Below are positions 33,178 through 42,952 of a stretch of DNA of 64,000 bases, piece after piece (within the stretch, counting starts at the first letter, position 1; the number at the start of each line of letters is the position of its first letter). This stretch comes from Roseateles saccharophilus. Its GTDB lineage: Bacteria; Pseudomonadota; Gammaproteobacteria; Burkholderiales; Burkholderiaceae_C. A model generated the notes under the pieces. That model saw only the letters and a list, made by a program, of their open reading frames with translations. It did no database searches and had not been told where the DNA came from. Both the position numbers and the translations under genes were made by a program. Location: NCBI RefSeq assembly GCF_004342485.1, contig NZ_SMBU01000016.1, forward strand, positions 1-64,000, in the 5' to 3' direction.

Positions 33178-33236
33178 CACCCGATCTCACACCGGATCTG
33201 ACACCCGACGATCCCATCTACAACGAAGGAGACCCC

Positions 33237-33620
33237 TTGAAGATCACCATGATTCCCACCCTCCTGGCAGGCGCTGCCATGTTGATGATCGCCGTGCAGG
33301 CACGGGCAGAGCTTGTCGAGATCCGCTTCAATGAGCAGGGCCGCTTCGAGCACAGCGCGACGGTGGCGGCCGGCAAGTTCGTCGAGATCTGCAGCAAGCT
33401 GACCAAGGGGCAGGCGCTGCCCTGGACCTTCAAGTCCGACCAGCCGATGCAGTTCAACATTCACTATCACGAGGACAAGAAGGTCGAGTTCCCGGCGAAG
33501 CTGCAAAGCGCGACCTCTGCCGAGGCGCGCCTGGAGGTACCAATCGATCAGCACTACTGCTGGATGTGGGCCAACAAGGGCAGCACGGACGCCCAGCTGA
33601 CGTTCTCGGTGCAGAAGTGA
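33237..33620 (+). CDS. Periplasmic protein of copper cluster (TTG start)
   Basis: The 127-residue protein has a signal peptide (cleavage near VQARAE). The mature part contains FNIHYHEDKKVEF and IDQHYCWMWANKG, whose His, Cys and Met residues could bind metal. I do not recognise a named family. GAAGGAG stands 6-7 bp before the TTG at 33237, so TTG is preferred to the ATG at 33249. It lies 60 bp after the ATPase gene and is probably cotranscribed. Confidence 0.7.
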   Translation: MKITMIPTLLAGAAMLMIAVQARAELVEIRFNEQGRFEHSATVAAGKFVEICSKLTKGQALPWTFKSDQPMQFNIHYHEDKKVEFPAKLQSATSAEARLEVPIDQHYCWMWANKGSTDAQLTFSVQK

Positions 33621-33649
33621 CGCTTGCCTGCCACTCGTTCGCCCGGATC

Positions 33650-33663
33650 TTGATCTGTAGCAA
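33650..33663 (+). promoter_or_regulatory. Weak FNR/Anr-like box before the Cx3C protein gene
   Basis: TTGATCTGTAGCAA matches the FNR dyad TTGAT-N4-ATCAA with one mismatch. TAGGCT at 33686-33691 lies exactly where the -10 of a class-II promoter would be, which puts the start of transcription at about the ATG (33698). Confidence 0.4.
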
Positions 33664-33697
33664 ATCCGGCTGTTCTCGGCCGCGCTAGGCTACGCCC

Positions 33698-34150
33698 ATG
33701 TTCGCCGCAAGACGCATCGTCAAAGCCTGGGGACGCCGGATCATCGGCGGCTTCATTGCGACCTTGCTGCTCAGCCAGCTTGCGCTGGCGGCGTACGCGT
33801 GTCCGAAACTCGGCGCCAGCCACGCGGCCGCGATGCAGGCATCCGGCATGGCGATGAGTGCTGCGGCCGAGATGGCCTCGATGCCGGACTGCCATGCGAT
33901 GCCGGGCACGATGGACGAGAAGGCGCCGCAGCTGTGCCGCGCGCATTGCAGCAACGACGGGTCCGCGGCCTCGGTGCCGCATGCTAAGGACTTCAAGCCC
34001 AGCGCCGTGCAGCTGATCGGGTTGGCCTATGTGGCGGCGCCCGTCCTGATCGTGCCGGAAGCAGCCGAGCCTGGCCGCTTCACGCTCCAGCCGGACGAGC
34101 GATCCGGCTTCCCACCGCGCTACCTCACCCTGCAGGTCCTCCGAAATTGA
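33698..34150 (+). CDS. Small exported Cx3C/Met-rich protein, copy 1
   Basis: The 150-residue protein has a basic N-terminus, a hydrophobic export segment (GGFIATLLLSQLALAAYAC) and a Met-rich stretch (GMAMSAAAEMASMPDCHAMP). The pair CRAHC is followed by SNDGS and a hydrophobic C-terminal half. It resembles the proteins at 43431 and 51287: same export segment, early Cys, and a C-x3-C pair in the middle. No named family was recognised. The motif recalls the C-x3-C of Sco copper proteins, so periplasmic Cu binding is a fair guess. No ribosome site is visible. Confidence 0.65.
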   Translation: MFAARRIVKAWGRRIIGGFIATLLLSQLALAAYACPKLGASHAAAMQASGMAMSAAAEMASMPDCHAMPGTMDEKAPQLCRAHCSNDGSAASVPHAKDFKPSAVQLIGLAYVAAPVLIVPEAAEPGRFTLQPDERSGFPPRYLTLQVLRN

Positions 34151-34224
34151 CGCCTTGAGACGCGTCTGCCGCGCCGTTGTCGCGGTAGGCGGGCTGTTTG
34201 CGGCTTTCAGTTTCGAGGACCACC

Positions 34225-35553
34225 ATGAACATCTCTTATCCCGCTGCGATGGCGCGGCGGTGCTGCGGCCAACGGGCCAAACCGTTCCCGCCTGCGTTCC
34301 CGTCCACGTGCCCATCAGCTACCCGTGCGCGGCGAGTCCCGGGCCTGCTGCTGGCCACCTTTCTGGCATGTTTACCGGCCGCATCCCAAGCTCTCAGCTT
34401 CAGTGAGGCGGTCGCATTGGCGCAGGGCCAGAGCCCCGCACTGTCGGCACAGCAGCTGCAGATCGCTGCAGCGGCCTCGGTTCAGGTGTCAGCCGGCGCT
34501 CTGCCTGATCCGAAGCTGTCGGTCGGCGTCGAGAGCCTGCCGGTCAGCGGCATGGATCGCTGGAGCCTGACGCGGGACTTCATGACGATGCAGCGCATTG
34601 CGCTGATGCAGGACGTGCCCAACGCGGCCAAGCGAGAGGCGCAGCGGCAGACCGCCCAGGCGCGCACCGAACGCGAACGGGCCTTGCTGGTGATTCAGCG
34701 GCTGCAGCTTCAGCTCGATCTCAGCCTGGCATGGATCGCTGCGCAGTCGGCCGACCAGCGCAAGTCGCTGCTGGATGAATTGCTGGCCGAAAACCAGCGA
34801 CTTCAGGAGAGCCTGCCCGCGCGCATCGCCGCCGGCAGCGCCCAAGCGACGGACCTGTTGATGGCACGTCAGGAAGCCCTGGGCCTCAAGGATCGGCAGG
34901 ACGAGCTGGCACGAGATCGCCTCAAGGCGCGGTCCGCGCTGCGCCGCTGGCTGGGCGCCCGCGCCGACGAACCGCTCGCGGACCCGCCGCCAACCCTGCG
35001 CATCCCTTTGGAGCAGCTGCGTGCCAATCTCGACCGGCACGCCGAGCTGGCGCTGTACCCGGCGATGCGGCAGATGGCGCAGGCCGAAATGAGCGAAGCA
35101 CAGGCGGAGAACCGCGGTGATTGGGGCTGGGAGGTGGCCTACAGCCGGCGCGGCCGGCAATGGGGTGACATGGTGTCGGTGCAGTTGAGCTTCGACCTGC
35201 CGTGGCAGAAGGAGCGCCGGCAGCAGCCGCAGATCCGGGCCAAGCAGTTGGAGGCGCAGCGTGTCGAGGCGGAGCAGGAAGACGTGGCCCGTCGCCACCT
35301 GCAGGAGTTGGATGACGCCGCTGCAGAGCTGTCCACCTTGGAGCGCCAGATCGAACGGCTGGTGTCCACCGGCATCAGCCTGAGCCGTGAGCGCGCCTCG
35401 CTGGCACTGACCAACTACCAAACCGCCAAGGGTGACCTGAGCAACGTGCTCGGCGCGCGAGCCCAGGTGCTGGAGAGCCGACTGCGGCTGATTGACCTGA
35501 CCGCGCAGCGCGATGTCCTCATCGCCCGCCTGAACAGCCTGACCGCGCCCTGA
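34225..35553 (+). CDS. cusC: CusC-type outer-membrane factor
   Basis: The 442-residue TolC-family protein has a long N-terminus with the export segment LLLATFLACLPAASQALSFS. Two helical OEP repeats follow, with ALPDPKLSVGVESLP in the first and LTNYQTAKGDLSNVLGARAQ in the second. There is no lipobox Cys after the signal. It heads the CusCBA operon (gap of 11 bp to cusB) and should be the outer-membrane duct for Cu(I)/Ag(I) efflux. The ATG at 34225 is chosen; an upstream start at 34198 lies too near the previous stop. Confidence 0.88.
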   Translation: MNISYPAAMARRCCGQRAKPFPPAFPSTCPSATRARRVPGLLLATFLACLPAASQALSFSEAVALAQGQSPALSAQQLQIAAAASVQVSAGALPDPKLSVGVESLPVSGMDRWSLTRDFMTMQRIALMQDVPNAAKREAQRQTAQARTERERALLVIQRLQLQLDLSLAWIAAQSADQRKSLLDELLAENQRLQESLPARIAAGSAQATDLLMARQEALGLKDRQDELARDRLKARSALRRWLGARADEPLADPPPTLRIPLEQLRANLDRHAELALYPAMRQMAQAEMSEAQAENRGDWGWEVAYSRRGRQWGDMVSVQLSFDLPWQKERRQQPQIRAKQLEAQRVEAEQEDVARRHLQELDDAAAELSTLERQIERLVSTGISLSRERASLALTNYQTAKGDLSNVLGARAQVLESRLRLIDLTAQRDVLIARLNSLTAP

Positions 35554-35564
35554 GGAGCACGACC

Positions 35565-37049
35565 ATGAACACGAAGAAGATCATCGCCGGGCTCACGCTG
35601 CTGGCCGCCGGCATCGCGATCGGCTATGGCGCCTCACAGTGGCGCAGCTCACACTCGACGGGCGATACCCAGGGGCCGGGCGCCTCGGAAACCCCTGACC
35701 GCAAGGTGCTGTACTGGTACGACCCCATGCAGCCGACACAGAAGTTCGCCAAGCCCGGCAAGTCGCCCTTCATGGACATGCAGTTGCAGCCCAAGTACGC
35801 CGACGAAGGCGGTCAGGCCGACAACGGCGTGACGGTGTCCGGGCAGACCATTCAGTCGCTGGGCCTGCGCACTGCACCTGTCGAGCGCGGCCGGTTCGCC
35901 GCCAGCGTCGATGTGGTGGGCACGGTGCAGCTCAACGACCGCGATGTCAGCATCGTGCAGGCCAGGTCCGGCGGCTTCGTCGAGCGCGTCTACGCCCGGG
36001 CGCCCGGCGACGTCATCGCGGCAGGCGCGCCCCTGGTGGACCTGCTCTTGCCGGAGTGGATCGGCGCGCAACGAGAGTTCCTCGCCGTGCGCGCCCTGAA
36101 AGACGAAACCCTGCTGGCAGCGGCCCGGCAGCGCCTGCAGTTGCTCGGCATGCCGGCGACGGTCATCGACCAGGTCGAGCGCAGCGGGGATGTCCAGGGC
36201 CGGTACACGGTGACGGCGCCCCAGGGTGGCCTGATCGCCGAACTGATGGTTCGCCAGGGCATGACGGTGTCTGCCGGCATGAGCCTGGCGCGCATCAACG
36301 GACTCTCGACGGTCTGGCTCGAGGCGGCCGTGCCGGAGGCGCAAAGCGGGACCACCCAGGTCGGGCAATCCGCCGAGGTCCGGCTGGCGGCGTTCGCGGG
36401 CGAGACCTGGCGGGCGCGTGTCGTGAGCATCCTGCCCGAAGCCAACAAAGAGTCCCGCACGGTGCGGGTGCGCCTGGAGGTTCCCAATCCGGGGCAGCGC
36501 CTGAAGGCCGGCATGACCGGTCAGGTGAGCCTCCAGGGCCGCGAGCTTGAAGCCCTGCTGGTTCCGAGCGAAGCCGTGATCCGTACCGGGCGGCGCGCAG
36601 TCGTCTATGTCGTCGACGCGCCGGGCAAGTTCCACCCGGTCGAGGTGCAGCTGGGCGCGGAGGTCGACGACAAGCTGGCCATCCTGGGAGGGCTGACGGC
36701 CGGGCAGCAGGTGGTGGCCTCCGCGCAGTTCCTGATCGACTCCGAGGCCAGCCTCAAGGGCATCCTGCCCGCAGCGGCTGCCGCGTCGGCGGCAGGTGGT
36801 GCGGCATCGGCCGCCACGGTGCCGGCGGCGTTCTCGGTGACCGGTGTCATCCAGAACGTCTCGCCGACGGAGATGACTTTGGCGCACGAGGCTGTGCCTG
36901 GCTTGAAGTGGCCGGCGATGACCATGGCCTTCAAGCTGGCGGATCCCAAGCTGGCCCAAGGCCGCAAGCCCGAACAGAAAGTCCGGTTCACATTCGAGCA
37001 GCGGGGGGACGACTACGTCATCACGCGCATCGAGGAGGTGTCGCGATGA
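35565..37049 (+). CDS. cusB: CusB adaptor fused to a C-terminal CusF domain
   Basis: The 494-residue membrane-fusion protein has an N-terminal anchor and a metal-binding loop with Met55, Met70 and Met72 (YWYDPMQ then KSPFMDMQL). The 15- and 17-residue spacings equal those of E. coli M49, M64 and M66. The usual barrel-sandwich and helical-hairpin domains follow. From about residue 420 the protein continues into a CusF-like domain ([20 protein letters not shown], then [10 protein letters not shown], which includes the Trp and Met ligands). The chaperone is thus tethered to the pump. It overlaps cusA as ATGA. Confidence 0.93.
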   Translation: MNTKKIIAGLTLLAAGIAIGYGASQWRSSHSTGDTQGPGASETPDRKVLYWYDPMQPTQKFAKPGKSPFMDMQLQPKYADEGGQADNGVTVSGQTIQSLGLRTAPVERGRFAASVDVVGTVQLNDRDVSIVQARSGGFVERVYARAPGDVIAAGAPLVDLLLPEWIGAQREFLAVRALKDETLLAAARQRLQLLGMPATVIDQVERSGDVQGRYTVTAPQGGLIAELMVRQGMTVSAGMSLARINGLSTVWLEAAVPEAQSGTTQVGQSAEVRLAAFAGETWRARVVSILPEANKESRTVRVRLEVPNPGQRLKAGMTGQVSLQGRELEALLVPSEAVIRTGRRAVVYVVDAPGKFHPVEVQLGAEVDDKLAILGGLTAGQQVVASAQFLIDSEASLKGILPAAAAASAAGGAASAATVPAAFSVTGVIQNVSPTEMTLAHEAVPGLKWPAMTMAFKLADPKLAQGRKPEQKVRFTFEQRGDDYVITRIEEVSR

Positions 37050-40000
37050 TCGCCCGCCTGATTCGCTGGTCGGTCAAGAGCCGCTTCCTCGTGCTGCTGG
37101 CGACGCTGATGCTGACCGCCTGGGGCATCTGGGCGGTGCGCAGCACGCCCGTCGACGCCTTGCCCGACCTGTCCGACGTCCAGGTCATCATCCGCACGAC
37201 CTACCCGGGGCAGGCGCCGCAGATCGTCGAGAACCAGGTGACCTATCCGCTGGCGACGACGATGCTGTCCGTGCCGGGCGCGAAGACGGTGCGCGGCTTC
37301 TCGTTCTTCGGCGACTCTTTCGTGTACGTGCTGTTCGAAGACGGCACGGACTTGTACTGGGCACGGTCGCGCGTATTGGAATACCTCAACCAGGTGCAGG
37401 GCCGGCTGCCTGCCACGGCCAAGGCCAGCCTCGGGCCCGATGCGACCGGGGTGGGATGGATCTTCCAGTACGCGCTGGTCGACCGCAGCGGCAAGAACGA
37501 CCTGGCACAGCTGCGTGCGCTGCAGGATTGGTTCCTGAAGTTCGAACTGAAGAGCCTGCCCAATGTGGCAGAGGTCGCCTCCGTCGGCGGCATGGTCAAG
37601 CAGTACCAGGTCGTGGTGAACCCGATCAAGCTGGCGGGCTACGGCCTGAACCAGGCGCAGGTCCGCGACGCGGTGATGCAGGCCAACCAGGAGTCGGGCG
37701 GCTCTGTGCTGGAGCTTGCCGGCGCCGAGTACATGGTGCGGGCCAGCGGCTACCTGAAGACGCTGGATGATTTCCGCGCGATCCCGCTGGTGTCGCGTGG
37801 CGGCGTGCCGGTCAGGCTGGGTGACGTCGCGGTCGTACAGCAGGGACCCGAGATGCGCCGCGGCATCGCGGAGCTGGACGGCGAAGGCGAGGTAGCGGGC
37901 GGCGTGGTGATCCTGCGCTCGGGCAAGAACGCCCAGGAGACCATCGCCGCGGTCAAGGCCAAGCTTGCAGAACTGCAGAGCAGCCTGCCCAAGGGCGTCG
38001 AGATCGTCACGACCTACGACCGCAGCGCGCTCATCGAGCGCGCCATTCGCAACCTGACGACCAAGCTGGGCGAGGAATTCCTGGTGGTGGCGATCGTCTG
38101 CGCCATCTTCCTGTGGCATTTGCGCTCGGCGCTGGTCGCCATCATCTCGTTGCCGCTGGGTGTGATGACGGCCTTCCTCGTGATGCGGTACCAGGGCATC
38201 AACGCCAACATCATGTCGCTGGGCGGCATCGCCATCGCCGTCGGCGCGATGGTGGACGCGGCCGTCGTGATGATCGAGAACGCGCACAAGAAGCTGGAAG
38301 CCTGGCAGCACCAGAACCCTGGGAAAACGCTCCAAGGCGCCGAGCACTGGGAGGTCATCACGCAGGCGGCCGAGGAGGTTGGGCCGGCGCTGTTCTTCTC
38401 GCTGCTCATCATCACCTTGTCCTTCGTGCCCGTGTTCACGCTGGAAGCCCAGGAGGGGCGCCTGTTCGGGCCGCTGGCGTTCACGAAGACCTATGCGATG
38501 GCGGCGGCGGCGGGCCTGTCGGTCACGCTGATACCGGTGCTGATGGGCTTTTGGATCCGCGGCCGCATCCCCAATGAGCACAAGAACCCGATCACGCGGG
38601 CGTTGATTGCCGTCTACCGGCCGTGCCTGGAATGGGTGCTCGGGCGTCCGAAGACGACGCTGATCGTCGCTGTGCTGACACTGTTGACGACGGCCTGGCC
38701 GCTCAGCCAACTGGGCGGAGAGTTTCTGCCGCGGCTGGACGAAGGCGATCTGCTCTACATGCCGTCGGCGCTGCCGGGCCTGTCCGCCCAGCGGGCCACC
38801 GAGCTGCTGCAGCTGAGCAACCGCATGATCAAGACCGTCCCTGAGGTGGAGCGAGTCTTCGGCAAGGCCGGCCGCGCCGAAACCGCGACCGACCCTGCGC
38901 CCCTGGAAATGTTCGAGACGACCGTCAAGCTCAAGCCGCGCGAACAGTGGCGCGCCGGCATGACGCCGGACCGTCTGGTCGAAGAGTTGGACAAGGCGGT
39001 CAGGATTCCTGGCCTGTCCAACATCTGGATCCCGCCCATCCGCAACCGCATCGACATGCTGGCCACCGGGATCAAGAGTCCCATCGGCGTGAAGGTGACC
39101 GGCAGCGACCTGCGCGTCATCGACCGGATTGCGAGCGAGGTCGAACAGGTGGCCAAGGGCATCCCCGGTGTGACGTCGGCCCTGGCGGAACGGCTCACGG
39201 GCGGGCGCTACATCGACGTGCGTATCGACCGCGTGGCGGCTGGCCGCTACGGGCTCAACATCGCCGAAATCCAGTCAGTGGTCGCGGGTGCAGTGGGCGG
39301 CGAGAACGTCTCGGAGACTATCGAGGGCCTGGCGCGATTCCCCATCAACATCCGCTACCCCAGGGAGTGGCGGGACTCGCCCGAGCGGCTGACGCAACTG
39401 CCGATCTCCACGCCGATGGGCCAGCAGATCACGCTGGGGACCGTGGCGACCGTCGTCATCACGGACGGTCCGCCGATGCTCAAGAGCGAGAACGCGCGGC
39501 CCTCCGGGTGGGTCTACGTCGACGTGCGTGGCCGGGACCTGGCGTCAGTGGCGAACGAACTGCGGGCCGCCGTTGCCCGGCAGGTGAAGCTGGAACCGGG
39601 TGTCAGCGTCGCCTATTCGGGCCAGTTCGAGTACCTGGAGCGAGCCAACGCCCGGCTCAAGGTCGTCGTGCCGGCCACGCTGCTGATCATCTTCGTGCTG
39701 CTGTACCTGACCTTCGGCCGATGGGACGAGGCGGCACTGATCATGGCGACCTTGCCGTTCGCGCTGACGGGCGGCATCTGGTTCCTGTACCTGCTGGGCT
39801 ACAACCTCTCCATCGCGACGGGCGTCGGCTTCATCGCGCTGGCGGGCGTGGCGGCCGAGTTCGGCGTCGTCATGCTCATCTACCTCAAGCATGCCGTCGC
39901 GGACCGGCGCCCCGACGGCGCGGCGCTGACGTTGGCTGAACTGCTGGATGCGATCCGCGAGGGCGCGGTGCTTCGGGTGCGACCCAAGGCCATGACGGTG

Positions 40001-40213
40001 GCGGTGATCCTGGCCGGCCTGGTGCCCATCGTCTGGGGCAGCGGAACAGGTTCGGAGGTGATGAGCCGCATCGCAGCGCCCATGCTGGGCGGCATGGTGA
40101 CGGCGCCGCTGCTGTCCCTGTTCGTCATTCCAGCGGCCTACCTGCTGATGCGTCGGCCGCGCAGGAAAGCAGCCATGGCCGGCGCGCCGGCCGGGCAAGG
40201 CCCCGCCGCCTGA
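37046..40213 (+). CDS. cusA: CusA heavy-metal RND efflux pump
   Basis: The 1055-residue HME-type RND protein has the start [18 protein letters not shown]. Twelve predicted spans and two large periplasmic loops are present. Three Met residues form the copper path: Met572 ([10 protein letters not shown]), Met622 (APLEMFETT) and Met671 ([18 protein letters not shown]), matching E. coli M573, M623 and M672. The proton-relay region includes [18 protein letters not shown]. It expels Cu(I)/Ag(I) with CusB and CusC. The start overlaps cusB by 4 bp. Confidence 0.96.
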   Translation: MIARLIRWSVKSRFLVLLATLMLTAWGIWAVRSTPVDALPDLSDVQVIIRTTYPGQAPQIVENQVTYPLATTMLSVPGAKTVRGFSFFGDSFVYVLFEDGTDLYWARSRVLEYLNQVQGRLPATAKASLGPDATGVGWIFQYALVDRSGKNDLAQLRALQDWFLKFELKSLPNVAEVASVGGMVKQYQVVVNPIKLAGYGLNQAQVRDAVMQANQESGGSVLELAGAEYMVRASGYLKTLDDFRAIPLVSRGGVPVRLGDVAVVQQGPEMRRGIAELDGEGEVAGGVVILRSGKNAQETIAAVKAKLAELQSSLPKGVEIVTTYDRSALIERAIRNLTTKLGEEFLVVAIVCAIFLWHLRSALVAIISLPLGVMTAFLVMRYQGINANIMSLGGIAIAVGAMVDAAVVMIENAHKKLEAWQHQNPGKTLQGAEHWEVITQAAEEVGPALFFSLLIITLSFVPVFTLEAQEGRLFGPLAFTKTYAMAAAAGLSVTLIPVLMGFWIRGRIPNEHKNPITRALIAVYRPCLEWVLGRPKTTLIVAVLTLLTTAWPLSQLGGEFLPRLDEGDLLYMPSALPGLSAQRATELLQLSNRMIKTVPEVERVFGKAGRAETATDPAPLEMFETTVKLKPREQWRAGMTPDRLVEELDKAVRIPGLSNIWIPPIRNRIDMLATGIKSPIGVKVTGSDLRVIDRIASEVEQVAKGIPGVTSALAERLTGGRYIDVRIDRVAAGRYGLNIAEIQSVVAGAVGGENVSETIEGLARFPINIRYPREWRDSPERLTQLPISTPMGQQITLGTVATVVITDGPPMLKSENARPSGWVYVDVRGRDLASVANELRAAVARQVKLEPGVSVAYSGQFEYLERANARLKVVVPATLLIIFVLLYLTFGRWDEAALIMATLPFALTGGIWFLYLLGYNLSIATGVGFIALAGVAAEFGVVMLIYLKHAVADRRPDGAALTLAELLDAIREGAVLRVRPKAMTVAVILAGLVPIVWGSGTGSEVMSRIAAPMLGGMVTAPLLSLFVIPAAYLLMRRPRRKAAMAGAPAGQGPAA

Positions 40214-40219
40214 AAGGAA

Positions 40220-40242
40220 GAAGCCCTGCGGCGCAGGGCTTC
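40220..40242. terminator. Hairpin terminator after cusA
   Basis: GAAGCCCTGC (40220-40229), loop GGC, GCAGGGCTTC (40233-40242): a perfect 10-bp stem 7 bp past the cusA stop. There is no T-run on either side. It separates cusA from the oppositely oriented DUF305 gene. Confidence 0.7.
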
Positions 40243-40391
40243 GAAGAACTGGGAGCTTGAGCCATCCGGCGTCGGCAGCGTGGAGCTGCATCTGCCATCC
40301 GGGTCGCGCTCCGCTAGACGGAGGGTCGACTGACCGATGGCGAATGATATTTCAGCGGGCTGGCATGGATGAGTGCAAGCCGGCTAGTGCG

Positions 40392-40802
40392 TCACGGATG
40401 CTTCTTCATCCACGCGTCGAGCTGCGCGATTTCCTTGGTCTGATCCTTGATGATCTTGCGCGCCATCGCCTTGAGCTCCGGCGACTTGCCATGCTCTGCT
40501 TCGGGCTTGGCCATGTCGATGGCCTGCTGATGGTGCATCTTCATCATCATGGCGAAGTCCTTGTCGAGGTCGCCGCTCATCGGCATGTTCTTCATGCTCT
40601 CCATGCCGCTCATCATGGTGCCGTGCATCTCCTTGGACACGTCCGCGTGAGAGCCCGTCATGGGCTTCTTGTCCATCGGTGCGCTGGCGGATGCTGCCGG
40701 CGAGGCGGTGCTCTGTGCGCTGGCGCTGCCAGCGGACAGGGTTGCGAGAACTGAAACGCTCAGGCCGACGGCAAGGCGGATACAACGGCGGGTCGGGTTC
40801 AT
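40392..40802 (-). CDS. DUF305 periplasmic protein
   Basis: The 136-residue protein has a signal peptide (cleavage near GSASA) and a Met/His-rich middle (MHGTMMSGMESMKNMPMSGD). The DUF305 core carries MMMKMHHQQAIDMAKPEAEH and ends DQTKEIAQLDAWMKKH. DUF305 proteins are common in copper clusters and carry His/Met ligands on a four-helix-like fold; their exact role is open. The ATG at 40802 has GGAGAGC before it. It is the last gene of a minus-strand pair with the multicopper oxidase. Confidence 0.85.
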   Translation of the reverse strand: MNPTRRCIRLAVGLSVSVLATLSAGSASAQSTASPAASASAPMDKKPMTGSHADVSKEMHGTMMSGMESMKNMPMSGDLDKDFAMMMKMHHQQAIDMAKPEAEHGKSPELKAMARKIIKDQTKEIAQLDAWMKKHP

Positions 40803-40867
40803 GGTGCTCTCCTGGGGTGGTTGGAAAAACTTGGCCAGGAACCTGCTGCGCAGCCTGGCCGGGATGC

Positions 40868-42634
40868 TCAGCTGGCGGGATCGCCTTCGACGTCGATGTG
40901 CATCATCAAACCGCCACCGCCTTTCGTTTCCACGTTGTTGTTCGTGGTGTGGTGGGAGATGTGGCAATGGATCATCCACTTGCCCGGCTTGAGCGCCGTC
41001 CAGATCACGTCGTAGCGCTGGCCGGGACCGACGTTGACGGTGTCGGCCTTGTAGCGGGCGGCAGGCGGCAGTGTTTCACCGTCGCGAGCCACGACGACGA
41101 ACGGCCCGCCGTGGATGTGCATCGGATGGATGAAGCCGCTGTTCGAGCCGATGAAGCGCACTTTGAGCGTCTCGCCGACCTTCATCTTGATCGTGTCGGT
41201 CTCGGGAAAGGCGCGCCCGTTGATGGTGAAGTAGTTCGGCATGCCACCTTCCATCGGCATCGCCGGGTAGGTCAGCCCTTCGCGCTTGAGCCATTCCTGC
41301 AGCATCAGCGTGTACTCGTGGTCCGCGGGGATCTCGTCCTTGGGGGTTGCCGGGTCGATGATGAGCGCGCCATACAGACCCAGCGCCTGCTGCCGGTCCA
41401 CGTGGTCGTGCGAGTGATAGAAGTAGGTGCCGGACTGGACGGCGGTGAACTCGTAGCGGTAGAGCTCGCCGTTCCCGATCGGCATTTGCGTGACGCGCGC
41501 CGGGCCGTCCATGACATTGGGAAGCACCAGTCCGTGCCAGTGCACCGTGGTGGACTCGGGCAAGCGGTTGGTCACGTTGATGCGTACCCGGTCACCCTGC
41601 TTGAAGCGCAGTCGCGGGCCCGGGACCTGGCCGTTGAAGGCGAAGGCCTCCATCGAGACGTTCGGCAGGATCTGCCATCGGATGACGGAGGTCTCCAGGT
41701 CGAAGACCTTGACGCCGTCCTCGATGCGAGGCGTGAGTTCCTGGTCACCGCGCTTGTCGAGACCGTAGGTTGCCGTCACGAAGCGCGGCGGCACAGCGGC
41801 CATGTCGCGCATCGCTTCGCCCGGCGTGTCGCGGTCCATGATCATGCCCGGCGGCATGATGGCGCCGCCCACGTCGCGCGCACTGAGGCTCATGTTGACG
41901 AAGTTCGCTGGAGCCGCCATGCCTGTGAGGAGCAGCAACACGGAGATCCCGCCCACCGCCGCGAGTTGTGGGCGGGTCAAGTCGGTGGACATGGCGCCAT
42001 CGTGCCCGCCATGCTTGCCGCCGCCGTGCTTCATGCCTGCGTGCCCGCCAGCAGGCTTGCTTTTATCTGCGCCGTCGTGCGGCTTGTCAGCCTCGGCCAT
42101 GGCCATGGCGGGCGCGCCCGAGTGACCGTGATCGGCCGAGTGCGGCGCAGGAGCGGCGCTCGCAGCGTCGTGAGCCGCGTGGGCGGGCATGGCGCCCTGG
42201 TGCCCATGGGCAGAGTGGTCCTCGTGCTCGGCCATCTTGCCCGCACTCTCGCCGGCCTTCTCGCCCACCTCAAACCGGCTGCCAGGCTTGCGCTCGGTCA
42301 TCAGGCCGTGTTTCATCTTCTGGGCGACCATCCAGACATTGACCGGGTAGGCCAAGGCAAAGCCGGCCATCACGCCCAGGGACATAACGCCCCAGAACAG
42401 CAGCTCAGTCGGCTCCATCGCGCGCATGTCGCGGCCCATCATCAGCAGGCTCATGACTGGCGCCATCCCGGCCATCATGAAATTCATGCTGATGAACTCA
42501 GGGACGAAGCTTTTGCGGACGTTCTCCCAGTAGGTGCCGCCCATCATGCTTTTCATGAAAAGCGACTGGAAGATGAAAAGGCCGAATGCAAAGCCGGCGA
42601 CATACTCGACGATCAGATCGACCCACATCGGCAA
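40868..42634 (-). CDS. Membrane-anchored multicopper oxidase with DUF4396 region (5' part cut off by TGA)
   Basis: The reading frame encodes 588 residues from the TTG at 42634 (ATG at 42628). It has DUF4396-type membrane spans at 10-95 (EYVAGFAFGLFIFQSLFMKS), a long His/Ala-rich linker (130-210) and one more span. The multicopper oxidase domain has TTVHWHGLVLPNVMDG, FYYHSHDH-like FYHSHDH, HPMHIHGGPF and HCHISHH. In the same frame, 19 sense codons upstream, is a single TGA (42692-42694), beyond which the frame continues as the upstream fragment. There is no ribosome site at 42628, so independent translation of this part is doubtful. Confidence 0.75.
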   Translation of the reverse strand: MPMWVDLIVEYVAGFAFGLFIFQSLFMKSMMGGTYWENVRKSFVPEFISMNFMMAGMAPVMSLLMMGRDMRAMEPTELLFWGVMSLGVMAGFALAYPVNVWMVAQKMKHGLMTERKPGSRFEVGEKAGESAGKMAEHEDHSAHGHQGAMPAHAAHDAASAAPAPHSADHGHSGAPAMAMAEADKPHDGADKSKPAGGHAGMKHGGGKHGGHDGAMSTDLTRPQLAAVGGISVLLLLTGMAAPANFVNMSLSARDVGGAIMPPGMIMDRDTPGEAMRDMAAVPPRFVTATYGLDKRGDQELTPRIEDGVKVFDLETSVIRWQILPNVSMEAFAFNGQVPGPRLRFKQGDRVRINVTNRLPESTTVHWHGLVLPNVMDGPARVTQMPIGNGELYRYEFTAVQSGTYFYHSHDHVDRQQALGLYGALIIDPATPKDEIPADHEYTLMLQEWLKREGLTYPAMPMEGGMPNYFTINGRAFPETDTIKMKVGETLKVRFIGSNSGFIHPMHIHGGPFVVVARDGETLPPAARYKADTVNVGPGQRYDVIWTALKPGKWMIHCHISHHTTNNNVETKGGGGLMMHIDVEGDPAS

Positions 42635-42691
42635 GCCAAGGGCGGCGGTGATGACGGCGGCGAGGATGATGCCGGTGGCGTCTCCGGCGAC

Positions 42692-42952
42692 TCAGTGGAT
42701 CGTCGATCCGACACCCTGTCTCCATAGAGGGGCCACGAAGGTTTCGTGCGTGCCAGGCCGGGGCTCCTTGTCCGACATCACGTACAGCAACAGGCCGAAG
42801 GGACCCATGTACAGCGTGACGAGGATGAAGCCCCACCGCATGACGGTCGGCTCGGGGTTGTTGCGGAACTGGTCGTACGCCACGAAGAGCGTGGACGCAC
42901 CGGCCAGAAGAAACCAGACAACGAGGAAGTAGTCGATCGGCTGAATAAGCAT
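42692..42952 (-). pseudogene. N-terminal DUF4396 fragment of the same gene, ended by in-frame TGA
   Basis: An 86-residue piece starts MLIQPIDYFLVVWFLLAGAS, has two spans (second VTLYMGPFGLLLYVMSDKEP) and ends WRQGVGSTIH before TGA at 42692-42694. The next codons, in the same frame, read VAGDATGIILAAVITAALG and run into the multicopper-oxidase gene without another stop. In DUF4396 proteins as I recall them the sequence runs unbroken through H-C-V-A-G-D, so the TGA stands where TGC (Cys) is expected. A one-base nonsense change, an assembly error or recoding are the options. Confidence 0.65.

Noticed and set aside
37013-38710. 565-codon open frame on the minus strand within cusA and cusB
   Set aside because: Shadow of cusA created by high GC; no protein features, and the opposing gene is unambiguous.
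42640-42691. Possible SECIS stem after the in-frame TGA
   Set aside because: GCCGG/CCGGC can pair, but the loop lies about 9 bases from the TGA, closer than bacterial SECIS elements, and the sequence is too G-poor for a longer stem. Selenocysteine is kept only as an alternative.
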